From positions 1 through 64,000 of the forward strand of contig JAUCPW010000004.1 in the NCBI GenBank assembly GCA_030373045.1: 64,000 nt of DNA. Reading direction: 5' to 3'. The stretch comes from Candidatus Fermentibacter sp. GTDB taxonomy: Bacteria > Fermentibacterota > Fermentibacteria > Fermentibacterales > Fermentibacteraceae. How positions within the stretch are numbered: position 1 is the first letter of the stretch; every line of letters begins with the position of its first letter. The position numbers and the translations under genes were made by a program. The notes under the pieces are model-generated. The model was not told the origin of the DNA. It ran no database searches and saw only the letters and a list, made by a program, of their open reading frames with translations. Below are positions 42,602-51,005 of this stretch, one piece after another.

Positions 42602-43380
42602 TACAGCTCCTTCACCACTGCCGGTTCGGCGGCCCGGAATGCCGCGAATCCCGCCAGGAGAAGCACGGCCGTCCAGGTGCACAGCGAGATCCAGCACCAG
42701 GATGGCGGCCATGTCCCGGAGTACATGGCGGAATGCACTATCTCGAACGCCCCCGCCACGGGATTGAAGCGCATGACGGCCTCGGCCCCCGGCGGGAGGA
42801 GCCCGGTGCCGAGGGGATAGATGACTGGCGAGGCGTAGAACCAGGCCAGCAGGACCACCTCGACGAGCTGCGACACGTCCCTGAGATAGACGTTCCAGAC
42901 CGAGAGCGCGAGGGAGATCCCGGTGGTCATCGCCATGAGCAGCAGCACCGCCGGGACGAGGGCCGCGAGGGAGGCCGAAGGGGCATGCCCGAAGCCCCAC
43001 AGGAGCGCCTCGGTCACCAGCAGGGCCAGGAGCAGGTGGACGGCGTTGGCCGCCACGCTCGCGGCGGGGAGCACCGCCCTGGGGAAGCTGATGCTCCTTA
43101 TAAGCCTCGTGTTGTCGAGCAGGCTGGTGGTCGATGCGGTGAGGGAGGAGGAGAAGAAGTTCCAGACCAGCAGCCCGGTCAGGAGGAAGAGGGGATAATG
43201 CTCGATGTCGCCGCCGAATCTGATGATCCGGGTGAAGACCACGGTGAAGACGACCATGTTGAACACGGGTTTCAGCAGGAACCACGCGAAGCCCAGGAGC
43301 GACCTCTTGTAGCGGACCTTCAGCTCCTTGGCGGCCAGGCTCGCGAGAAGGAGTGCGATCCCCGGGCGGGCGCCGCTCAC
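42601..43380 (-). CDS. Wzm-like ABC-2 polysaccharide permease
   Basis: 259 residues with six transmembrane helices and the ABC-2 pattern KELKVRYKRSLLGFAWFLLKP and NVYLRDVSQLVEVVLLAWFYASPVIYP. It is the partner of the Wzt-like ATPase. GTG 43380 overlaps the plsY stop (GTGA). Confidence 0.93.
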   Translation of the reverse strand: MSGARPGIALLLASLAAKELKVRYKRSLLGFAWFLLKPVFNMVVFTVVFTRIIRFGGDIEHYPLFLLTGLLVWNFFSSSLTASTTSLLDNTRLIRSISFPRAVLPAASVAANAVHLLLALLVTEALLWGFGHAPSASLAALVPAVLLLMAMTTGISLALSVWNVYLRDVSQLVEVVLLAWFYASPVIYPLGTGLLPPGAEAVMRFNPVAGAFEIVHSAMYSGTWPPSWCWISLCTWTAVLLLAGFAAFRAAEPAVVKEL

Positions 43381-43970
43381 CGGTCCTCCCCCAGCCTTCT
43401 CTCGGTGCCCGACCGGATGCGCCTCATGTTGCCGGCATGCCTCGCGATCAGGAGGATGGCGATGACGATGCACGCGATCCTCCCCGGCAGCCCGCATGGG
43501 AGGAGGAGGGCGGCTGCCGCAAGGGCGACGGCTGCGGCGACCGATGCGAGGGAGACGAATCTCCAGGCCGCCAGGACGGCGGCGAACACGGCCAGGGCGG
43601 CGAGCAGGGGCAGCGGGGCCATCACGGCAACGCCGCCCAGGGCGGTGGCCACTCCCTTGCCCCCCCTGAAGCCCAGCCACGGGCTGAAGACGTGCCCGAG
43701 CACGGCTGCCACGACAGTAGCGGCGGTGACGAGATCGTCATGGGTCAGCAGGAGTGCGGCAAGCGCCGGAACGGTGCCCTTGAGCGCATCCAGCAGAAGA
43801 CCGGCCGCCCCCGCGGCCTTCCCGCAAGAGCGCAGGAGGTTGGTGGCGCCCACGTTCCCGGAGCCCGCCCTCCTGAGGTCGACTCCGCGCGACCTGGCCA
43901 GGATCCAGCTCCAGGGCACTGAACCGCTCAGGAACCCGGCCAGCGGCAGGGCTGTCCCGAGAGGGTCCAC
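43377..43970 (-). CDS. plsY: acyl-phosphate glycerol-3-phosphate acyltransferase
   Basis: 197 residues, five or more transmembrane helices. PlsY motifs: SGSVPWSWILAR, RRAGSGNVGATNLLR, LDALKGTVP, GHVFSPWLGFRGGKGVATALG. It makes lysophosphatidic acid from acyl phosphate at the inner membrane. GTG 43970 directly follows the der stop; der-plsY is a common pairing. Confidence 0.95.
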   Translation of the reverse strand: MDPLGTALPLAGFLSGSVPWSWILARSRGVDLRRAGSGNVGATNLLRSCGKAAGAAGLLLDALKGTVPALAALLLTHDDLVTAATVVAAVLGHVFSPWLGFRGGKGVATALGGVAVMAPLPLLAALAVFAAVLAAWRFVSLASVAAAVALAAAALLLPCGLPGRIACIVIAILLIARHAGNMRRIRSGTERRLGEDR

Positions 43971-45269
43971 CTAGTGCTCCCTCTTCCTGTAGATGATCCC
44001 GAGGGGGACCCCCCTCAGGCCGAGGAGCTCGCGCAGGCTGTTGTCGAGATATCTCCTGTAGTTCTCGGGGATCTCGTCGGGCCGGTTCGTGAAGATGAGG
44101 ATCCTCGGCGGTTTCGAGGTCACCTGGGTGGCGTAGAAGAACCTGAGCGGCTTGCCCTTCGGAGAGGGCGGCTGTACCGCCTCGACGGCCTCTTCGAGCC
44201 TGCGGTTGATCTCGGACGTCGGGAGGGCCGCACTCCTGTCGTCGGAAACCCTTGCGGCCATTGGCAGTATCCTGCCCACACCGGCTCCGGTGAGCGCGGA
44301 GAAGAACATCACCGGTATCCATCTGGCGGGGCTGAACCTGTCCAGCAGGGTCTCGAGCCAGGCCTTCCTGTCGAAGCCCAGGTCGAGCTTGTTCACGCCT
44401 ATGATGAGGCCCCTGCCCATCTCCCAGGCCTTGCCAGCAATACGCAGATCCTGCACGGAGGGCGGTTCGGTGCCGTCCATGAGCATCAGCACCACGTCCG
44501 AACGCTCGAGGCTCCGCCAGGACCTGAGCGTGCTGTAGAACTCCAGGTCCTCCATGCGGCGGGCGGTGCGCCTCAGGCCCGCCGTGTCCACCAGCCTGAA
44601 GGTGCGCTCCTTCCACTTCACGAAGGTGTCCGTCGCATCCCTGGTGGTGCCCGGTACATCGGACACGATGCCGCGCTCGTAGCCCGCGAGGCGGTTGTAG
44701 ATCGAGCTCTTGCCGACGTTCGGCTTCCCGACGATCGCGAGGGAGACCGCATCGATCTCCTCGTGCTCCTCCTTCGGCAGGAGTGCGACCAGGGCGTCGA
44801 GGAGATCGCCCGAGCCCGTGCCGTGGAGGGCGCTGACCGCCAGCGGCTCGCCCAGCCCCAGAGGGTAGAACTCGGGCGCGGACTGCATCACCCTTCCGCT
44901 CTCGGCCTTGTTCACGGCTACGATCGCGGGCCTGCCGGACCTCCTGATCAGGTCGGCGGCGGCGGTATCGAAGGGATGCGGGCCGGTGGCGCCGTCCACG
45001 ACCAGGATGACTGCGTCCGCCTCGTCGAGTGCGAAGCCGACCTGCCTCTCGATGGCGGACTGGATCGGGTCCTCGCTGCCGGGAACCAGCCCGCCGGTGT
45101 CGACTACAAAGAAGTCGTGGCCGGACCAGTTCGCGAGGGCGATGTTCCTGTCCCTGGTGACCCCCGGCGAACCCGACACGATCGCGGAGCTCCCTCCGAC
45201 GATCCTGTTGAAGAGGGTCGACTTGCCGACGTTCACCCTGCCAATTATCGCAACCGTTGGTGCAGCCAT
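43971..45269 (-). CDS. der: GTPase Der (EngA)
   Basis: 432 residues with two tandem GTPase domains and a KH-like C-terminus. Domain 1 has GRVNVGKST, VVDTGGL and VAVNKAES where NKxD is usual; domain 2 has GKPNVGKSS, LVDTAGLRR and GVNKLD. Der is needed for 50S assembly. First gene of the 22-kb minus-strand run, with GGGAGGAG before ATG 45269 and a TATAAT 23 bases upstream. Confidence 0.96.
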   Translation of the reverse strand: MAAPTVAIIGRVNVGKSTLFNRIVGGSSAIVSGSPGVTRDRNIALANWSGHDFFVVDTGGLVPGSEDPIQSAIERQVGFALDEADAVILVVDGATGPHPFDTAAADLIRRSGRPAIVAVNKAESGRVMQSAPEFYPLGLGEPLAVSALHGTGSGDLLDALVALLPKEEHEEIDAVSLAIVGKPNVGKSSIYNRLAGYERGIVSDVPGTTRDATDTFVKWKERTFRLVDTAGLRRTARRMEDLEFYSTLRSWRSLERSDVVLMLMDGTEPPSVQDLRIAGKAWEMGRGLIIGVNKLDLGFDRKAWLETLLDRFSPARWIPVMFFSALTGAGVGRILPMAARVSDDRSAALPTSEINRRLEEAVEAVQPPSPKGKPLRFFYATQVTSKPPRILIFTNRPDEIPENYRRYLDNSLRELLGLRGVPLGIIYRKREH

Positions 45270-45291
45270 GGGCTCCTCCCGTAAGACGGTG

Positions 45292-45297
45292 ATTATA
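45292..45297 (-). promoter_or_regulatory. der: -10 box of the der/glycan operon
   Basis: A perfect TATAAT on the minus strand, 23 bases before the der start. The best -35 candidate, around 45321-45315 (TTCCC), is weak. It is the only promoter-like site found for the whole run down to 23098. Confidence 0.55.
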
Positions 45298-45347
45298 CGG
45301 GCATCGGGCTCCTCCGGGAACCTGCCGGCCCGGGAAAGAGGTGTATC

Positions 45348-45824
45348 TTGAACCTGCTCGTCCTAGCGCTGTCGCTGATCCAGGCCGGTACGCCGCAGGG
45401 CGGCACCGGTCCTGACAGGGTCCTCGACAGATTCCTCCATGCCGTGACGATCCGTGACAGCACCACGGCCCTCTCCCTCCTCTCGAACAGCGCGTTCGGA
45501 CTGGTGGATTCGCTTGCCGACGCAGACCCCGAAAGGCTCGCCGAACTCGTGGAAGGGTTCGGAGTCGTGATCGACCCGGCGGCGATCGGCTCGGCCGATC
45601 CCAGGGCCATCCTCAGGGACGTCCTCACATCCGACGCCCTGCTGGGCCTTGTGGCGATGGTCGAATACAGCATCGGCACGCCGGTGGTCGACGGCTCCCG
45701 TGCCCTCCTCCCCGTCGATTTCTCGTTCATGGGCAACGAGGGCGTGATCACGGTCGAACTCAGGCGTGAAAACGGCAGATGGCGGCTGTGCGACTACTTC
45801 GGCAACACGCCGATGGGCGGCTAG
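45348..45824 (+). CDS. small secreted protein, possibly NTF2-like
   Basis: 158 residues. A short signal peptide (LLVLALSLIQAG) is followed by an alpha+beta domain: DRFLHAVTIRDSTTALSLLS at the start and ITVELRRENGRWRLCDYF at the end, the layout of NTF2-like/DUF4878 proteins. The start is TTG 45348 after AGAGG; there is no better start. Function unknown. Confidence 0.65.
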   Translation: MNLLVLALSLIQAGTPQGGTGPDRVLDRFLHAVTIRDSTTALSLLSNSAFGLVDSLADADPERLAELVEGFGVVIDPAAIGSADPRAILRDVLTSDALLGLVAMVEYSIGTPVVDGSRALLPVDFSFMGNEGVITVELRRENGRWRLCDYFGNTPMGG

Positions 45825-45904
45825 CACCGGTCCACCCCACTGTGGAAGCCGGAATGGCTTAGATTCCCCCCGATGCGCGGCCCTGCGCCGCGCCGGGAGG
45901 ATCC

Positions 45905-47380
45905 ATGGCCGTGACGGGACGCGCCGGCGGGGGGTCGGAACTCCGCCGCACGATAGACATCTCGATAACCGAGGGCCTGTTCTCGCAGATCTTCGCGAGC
46001 CTCGCAGGCCCGGGGTGCGTCTTCCTCACCAAGCTGGCAATCGCCATGGGAGCCGGCCCGATGCACTTCGGGCTCCTCTCCGCCGCCGGGCAGGTCTCGC
46101 AGCTCTTCCAGCCCGTGGGCGTCGTGATGACGAGGTCGCTGACGAGACGGAAGCGTGCGGTGATCACGCTTGCGGCCCTGGGGCGGGGCATGACCCCGGT
46201 GTTCGGCGCCCTTCCCTTCCTCATCGCCGGATCGGGCTCGCTGGACGCCTTCCTGCTCGCCTTCACCGTGTCCACCGCCCTGCAGGCCGTCTCGACCAAC
46301 GCCTGGATGGGATGGATAGGCGACATGGTCCCGATGCGCATCAGGGGCCGGTTCTTCGCCAGGAGGAACCAGGTGCTGATGCTCGCCGGGCTTGCCGTCG
46401 GCTACGTCTTCGGGATCGGCATGGACATGTTCGAGAGGGAGCCCTCCGGCGTGGCGGGCGGCATCGTCCGCCTGCTCGACCTGCCCGACCTCCATTCCAT
46501 GTCCATGCACGCATTCCTCGTGCTGTTCCTTCTGGCAGGGGGCCTGGGGCTCTTCGGGCTGACGATCCTCCGCCGGCAGCCCGAGAGGAGGAAGGAGATC
46601 GAGACCGACCCTCCCCTCTCGATGATCCTGTCTCCGCTTGCCGACCGCAATTTCAGGAAGCTGGCCCTGTTCGGGCTGTGGTGGATGCTGGCCGTCGGCG
46701 TGGGGGCCCCGTTCTGGCAGCCCTTCATGATCAGCGTCCTCCACATGAGCATCTTCTCGATCCAGATCTACGGGACCCTGAGCACGGTGGCGGCCATGAT
46801 CTCGCTGAGGGTATGGGGCCGGTTCATCGACCGCTGGGGGAACAGGAACGCGATGGCCCTTGCGGTCATACTCGGCAGCATCAACCCCATGCTCTGGGTC
46901 GCGGCAGGGCCGGGTACGGTTTGGCTGATCTACGTCGAGGCCGTCCTGTCCGGGACGATGTGGGCCGGGGCGGCCATCGTGTCGACCAATTTCGTGCTCT
47001 CGATCTCGCCTCCCGCGAGGAGGCAGGCGAGTTCAGGCCTCTACGCCGCAGTCTGCGGCGCAGGCATGATCGTCACCATGCTCCTCTCGGGCGCATTCAT
47101 GCCCGGGTACGCCATGATCGGGGATTACATCCTGCACCCCATGCAGGTGCTGTTCTTCGGCACGGGAGTGCTGAGGCTGACGGCCCTAGTCCCGCTGTTC
47201 TGGGTCGAGGAGCCCCAGGCAAGGCCCTTCACCGCCGTGATCAGGAGGGTGCTGGAGTTCGCATCCGTGAAGGTCGTGGCCCTGGCCGCGGTGCTCACCT
47301 CCGGCAGCAGGCGCGGGGAGGCTTGCGCGGGGCGCGGGGATTTAGATAATCCCACCGACGGAGGTGGAGATGAATCCTGA
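45905..47380 (+). CDS. MFS transporter
   Basis: 491 residues with about twelve transmembrane helices. The loop after helix 2 has the MFS-like basic segment TRSLTRRKRAV and the loop after TM4 has GDMVPMRIRGRFFARRN; the second half repeats this with GRFIDRWGNRN. The best resemblance is to uncharacterised MFS proteins; substrate unknown. ATG 45905 follows GGGAGGAT. The end overlaps the MscS gene by 11 bases. Confidence 0.85.
   Translation: MAVTGRAGGGSELRRTIDISITEGLFSQIFASLAGPGCVFLTKLAIAMGAGPMHFGLLSAAGQVSQLFQPVGVVMTRSLTRRKRAVITLAALGRGMTPVFGALPFLIAGSGSLDAFLLAFTVSTALQAVSTNAWMGWIGDMVPMRIRGRFFARRNQVLMLAGLAVGYVFGIGMDMFEREPSGVAGGIVRLLDLPDLHSMSMHAFLVLFLLAGGLGLFGLTILRRQPERRKEIETDPPLSMILSPLADRNFRKLALFGLWWMLAVGVGAPFWQPFMISVLHMSIFSIQIYGTLSTVAAMISLRVWGRFIDRWGNRNAMALAVILGSINPMLWVAAGPGTVWLIYVEAVLSGTMWAGAAIVSTNFVLSISPPARRQASSGLYAAVCGAGMIVTMLLSGAFMPGYAMIGDYILHPMQVLFFGTGVLRLTALVPLFWVEEPQARPFTAVIRRVLEFASVKVVALAAVLTSGSRRGEACAGRGDLDNPTDGGGDES
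47323..47350 (+). promoter_or_regulatory. possible internal promoter for the MscS gene
   Basis: TTGCGC (47323-47328) and GATAAT (47345-47350) with a 16-base spacer, inside the 3' end of the MFS gene. Weak -35, good -10. Confidence 0.3.
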
Positions 47381-48863
47381 TCTCCTCACGAGCATACTGA
47401 CCGCGGTAGCGCTGGGCCTGGCATCGGGTCTGATGATCAGGCTCCTCAGGAACGTCAGCGAGGGCAGGCGGCTGGGCTTCTGGGTCTTCCTGGCCGTGGC
47501 CGTGCTGTCGGCCTACCTCGTCACCAGGGCGATCCATCCCGACGTCTCGGGCACCGGCATGGAGATCTTCCTCACCACGGCCGTCATGCTCTCGGCGAAC
47601 GCCCTGCTGCAGCTCATGAACATCCTGCTCTGGGAGCAGTTCCTCAGGCACAGGCGGAACATCTCCGTCCCGCGGCTGATAATCGATCTGATCAACTTCC
47701 TCGTCCTGGCGGTGGTGGCCGTCAGCATGCTGAAGACGGTCTTCCACGTCGATCTCAACGCCCTTCTCGTCACATCCACCGTGGCGTCGGCGGTGGTGGG
47801 CCTCTCCCTGCAGGACGTCCTCGGAAGCGTGGTCGCGGGCCTCGCCCTCCAGATGGAGAAGCCTTTCGCGGTGGGCGACTGGGTCGAGATCGACGGCGAC
47901 GAGGGGCAGATCATGCAGATGAGCTGGCGCGCCATCTACATGCGCGACCGCAGCTCGCACGTCATAATCCACCCCAACTCGAGCATCACGAAGCAGAAGG
48001 TCAGGAACCTGTCGAAGATCAGCCCGTTCATGGCCCGCTTCCAGATGGGCATAGCATATCCGCATCCCCCCGGCGTGGTGAAGAGCACCCTGGTCTCCGC
48101 GACGCGGGAGATCGAGGAGATAAGGCGGGAGCCCCAGCCCCACGTGTTCCTCAAGTCCTTCGGCGACTCCGCCGTGGAGTACGAACTCAGGTTCTGGATG
48201 GACGACTACGGCAGGAAGTACGCCGTCCTCGACGCCGTTGCCACGCGCATCTGGTACGCTCTCCGCAGGTCGGGCATCGAGATCCCCTACCCCGTGCGCG
48301 ACGTCAACGTCAGGATGATCCCCGAGGATCTCGAGAAGCGCAGGGAGGACTCCGCCTACGAGACCATCTATGCCGAGCTGCGTTCCATCCCGCTGTTCGA
48401 CGGCCTCTCGGACGCACAGATAAGCTCGATCTCAGCCACATCCTGCATCCAGAGGTTCTCGGCCGGCGAGAGCCTGGTCATACAGGGCGACACCGGCGAC
48501 TCGATGTTCCTGGTGAAGTCCGGGCAGCTCAGGGTCGAGGTGGCGGGAGCGTCGTCCCGCGCGGTGGTCGCGATGCTCGGGACAGGCGACTTCTTCGGCG
48601 AGATGAGCCTGCTCACCGGCGAGCCGCGGTCGGCATCCGTGATAGCAGAGTCGGATACCGAGGTGATCCGGATAGCGAAGGACGACTTCGCCTCCGTGAT
48701 CAGCACCGATGCCGGCGCCGTGGAGGTCCTGTCCGCGGCACTGGAGGAGAGGCTGAAGGAGAACGCCGAGAGGGCCGCCCTGTCGAGCGGTCAGGAATCC
48801 CGCGCCCCCCAGCGCTCCAGGGCCGACATCCTCTCGAAGATCAGGGGCTTCTTCGGGATCTGA
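47370..48863 (+). CDS. MscS-family channel with cyclic-nucleotide-binding domain
   Basis: 497 residues. Four to five transmembrane helices (to about 150), the MscS pore helix and beta-domain region (TVASAVVGLSLQDVLGSVVAGLALQMEKPFAVGDWVEI), the mixed C-terminal cage to about 310, then a cNMP-binding domain (about 330-460: FSAGESLVIQGDTGDSMFLV, FFGEMSLLTGEPRSASV) with the Glu and Arg that bind the phosphate. It resembles the bCNG subfamily, which responds to ligand more than tension. ATG 47370 has GGAGG 5 bases upstream. A 6-bp hairpin GGCTCC/GGAGCC lies downstream at 48913-48928. Confidence 0.92.
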   Translation: MNPDLLTSILTAVALGLASGLMIRLLRNVSEGRRLGFWVFLAVAVLSAYLVTRAIHPDVSGTGMEIFLTTAVMLSANALLQLMNILLWEQFLRHRRNISVPRLIIDLINFLVLAVVAVSMLKTVFHVDLNALLVTSTVASAVVGLSLQDVLGSVVAGLALQMEKPFAVGDWVEIDGDEGQIMQMSWRAIYMRDRSSHVIIHPNSSITKQKVRNLSKISPFMARFQMGIAYPHPPGVVKSTLVSATREIEEIRREPQPHVFLKSFGDSAVEYELRFWMDDYGRKYAVLDAVATRIWYALRRSGIEIPYPVRDVNVRMIPEDLEKRREDSAYETIYAELRSIPLFDGLSDAQISSISATSCIQRFSAGESLVIQGDTGDSMFLVKSGQLRVEVAGASSRAVVAMLGTGDFFGEMSLLTGEPRSASVIAESDTEVIRIAKDDFASVISTDAGAVEVLSAALEERLKENAERAALSSGQESRAPQRSRADILSKIRGFFGI

Positions 48864-49015
48864 TCCCGGGCCGCCAGCCCTCCCGTTCGGGCCCGCCGCC
48901 TCGAGCGAGCCCGGCTCCAGGAGGAGCCTCGAGATGGCTCCCTCTCCTCGACGTCCTTCACCGCCCGGGGTCATGGAGGATGGCGCAGGAAGCCCGTCGG
49001 CATTAGCTTCCCGCC

Positions 49016-50260
49016 ATGGATGGATCGACGATCCGGACCGTTTTCGGCAACGAACTGCGGGGAGCCCTGCGCGACAGGACCCTGACCACCCATTTCATCG
49101 TCATACCCCTTCTCCTCTATCCCGTCATGCTCTGGCTCGGCATCACCGTAGCCCTCCTGTACGACGCGGGCTCCGAGGACACGTCGTACAGGGTCGGCAT
49201 CTCTCCGGGCATCGACCCTGCACTTGCCGGGGAACTGAGAGCGGATCCCTCCATCGACGCGTTCTTCGTTTCCCGCGGTGCGGAGACCGGGGGTCCGGCC
49301 GGAGGGTTCGACGCAACCGCGGGGCCCGTCCCAGGTGGGGATGGCCTCCCGGGGGGCTGCGTCATCACCGCGGACCTCTCGACCGACAGGGGCAGGACGG
49401 CTGCAGGGTTGCTGGAGGGTCTGGCGAGGGACGTGCGGGCGGCAGGATTCGCGCGCCTGAGGGACAGCCTCGGCATCGGACGCGCGGAGTGGGAGGTGTT
49501 CCGCATATCGACATCCAACGAAGCCGGCGGCAGGGACATGGGCGGGTTCATCCTCGGCCTCCTCCTCCCGGCCACGTTCGCCGTGATGGTCTCGATAGGC
49601 TGCTTCTACACCGCCGTGGACGCCACCGCGGGAGAGAGGGAGAGGGGGACGATCGAGACCCTTCTCTCCACCGGGGCGGACAGGTTCTCGATCCTGGCGG
49701 GAAAGTACCTCTCGGTCCTGGTCTCGGGCATGACGTCCGGGCTTCTCAACACGGCCTCGATGATCCTGTGCGTATCCGCCATCCTGGGCCCTCTGCTGCG
49801 CAGCGAGGGGGAGGAGATCTCGTTCGCCGTGGAACCGGGCGCCGCGTTCTCGGCGGTGTTCGCCTCCGCCCTTCTTTCGGCTCTTCTCTCCGCCCTCATG
49901 ATCGCCTCCTCGTCACTGGCGCGGAACTACAAGGAGGGGCAGGCCATGGTGACGCCGGTCTACCTGCTGTCGGTCCTCCCCGTCATCTTCATGCAGGATC
50001 CTTCGATATCGTTCTCGGTTTCCACGGCGGCGGTGCCGGTGCTCAACGCGGCCCTGCTCCTGAGGGACTCCCTGACGGGGCCCGTGGAACCTCTCCCGAT
50101 GATCGTTTCGGCGGTTTCGACGGCTCTGTTCTGCCTCGCCGCCCTTTGGGCCGCATCGTCGCTGCTGTCGCGTGAGGAGGCGGCCTTCCCCGGAGAGGCC
50201 ACCGGGAAGAGGAGCCTCTTCTCCCTGCTGCGCGGAAGGAGGAGCATCGGACATGCCTGA
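49016..50260 (+). CDS. NatB-type ABC permease
   Basis: 414 residues. One N-terminal transmembrane helix, a large extracytoplasmic loop (about 50-170), then five helices. The motif GERERGTIETLLSTGADRFSILAGKY matches the NatB/YhaP ABC-2 permeases of sodium and antibiotic exporters. No ribosome-binding site precedes ATG 49016, and CATTAG lies 10 bases upstream like a -10 box, so a leaderless transcript is possible. Overlaps the ATPase gene by 8 bases. Confidence 0.87.
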   Translation: MDGSTIRTVFGNELRGALRDRTLTTHFIVIPLLLYPVMLWLGITVALLYDAGSEDTSYRVGISPGIDPALAGELRADPSIDAFFVSRGAETGGPAGGFDATAGPVPGGDGLPGGCVITADLSTDRGRTAAGLLEGLARDVRAAGFARLRDSLGIGRAEWEVFRISTSNEAGGRDMGGFILGLLLPATFAVMVSIGCFYTAVDATAGERERGTIETLLSTGADRFSILAGKYLSVLVSGMTSGLLNTASMILCVSAILGPLLRSEGEEISFAVEPGAAFSAVFASALLSALLSALMIASSSLARNYKEGQAMVTPVYLLSVLPVIFMQDPSISFSVSTAAVPVLNAALLLRDSLTGPVEPLPMIVSAVSTALFCLAALWAASSLLSREEAAFPGEATGKRSLFSLLRGRRSIGHA

Positions 50261-51005
50261 CAGCGCCGTCACGGCTGTCGACCTGTGCAAATCGTTCGTC
50301 GACGATTCGAGGGGCGTCGTCAGGGCCGTGGAGGAAGTGTCCTTCCACGTCGACAGGGGTGAGGTCCTGGGCATCCTCGGGGTCAACGGCGCAGGGAAGA
50401 CCACCACCCTCAGGATGCTCGCGACGCTCATCGAACCCACATCCGGAACCGCCTCGGTCGACGGGCACGATGTGCGTGAGGACCCGAAGGCCGCCCGGAG
50501 ATCGCTCGGCTTCCTCTCGTCCACCACTGCGCTCTATCCCAGGCTCACCGCCAGGGAGACGCTCAGGTTCTTCGCCAGGATGAACGGATACCCCCGTGAG
50601 CGCCTGGAGGAGAGGGTCGAGAAGGTCGTGGAGATGATGTCGATAGGCTCCTATGCGGACACCAGGATCGAGAGGCTCTCCACGGGGATGAAGCAGAAGG
50701 TCTCTATCGGGAGGGCGATAGTCCACGACCCGCCGGTGCTGGTTTTCGACGAACCGGCGGCCGGGCTCGACGTGCTCAACGCGCACGAGATGCTCGCGAT
50801 GATCGAATCGCTGCGCGACTGCGGGCACGCCGTCGTCTTCTCCACGCATGTGATGTCCGAGGCCGAGAGGATCTGCAGCCGCATCGCCGTCATCCACCAG
50901 GGAAGGATCCTCGCCGAAGGCACCGTGCCAGGCCTCCTCGAACACACCCGTGCGAACACCCTCGAGGATGCCTTCGTGTCACTGGTGGAGTCCGCGCGTG
51001 TCTGA
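50253..51005 (+). CDS. NatA-type ABC ATPase
   Basis: 250 residues. Walker A GVNGAGKTTT, signature LSTGMKQKVSIGRAI, Walker B VLVFDEPAAGLD, switch His in FSTHVMSEAERI. It is sandwiched between two NatB-type permease genes with overlaps on both sides, so the exporter probably pairs one ATPase with two different permeases. ATG 50253 follows GGAAGGAGGAG. Confidence 0.94.
   Translation: MPDSAVTAVDLCKSFVDDSRGVVRAVEEVSFHVDRGEVLGILGVNGAGKTTTLRMLATLIEPTSGTASVDGHDVREDPKAARRSLGFLSSTTALYPRLTARETLRFFARMNGYPRERLEERVEKVVEMMSIGSYADTRIERLSTGMKQKVSIGRAIVHDPPVLVFDEPAAGLDVLNAHEMLAMIESLRDCGHAVVFSTHVMSEAERICSRIAVIHQGRILAEGTVPGLLEHTRANTLEDAFVSLVESARV

Noticed and set aside
31913-43380. Complete type IX secretion locus
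   Set aside because: A PorV-like protein and a C25 protease with a FlgD-like tail are present, but none of the core components (PorK, PorL, PorM, PorN, Sov/SprA) is in the window.
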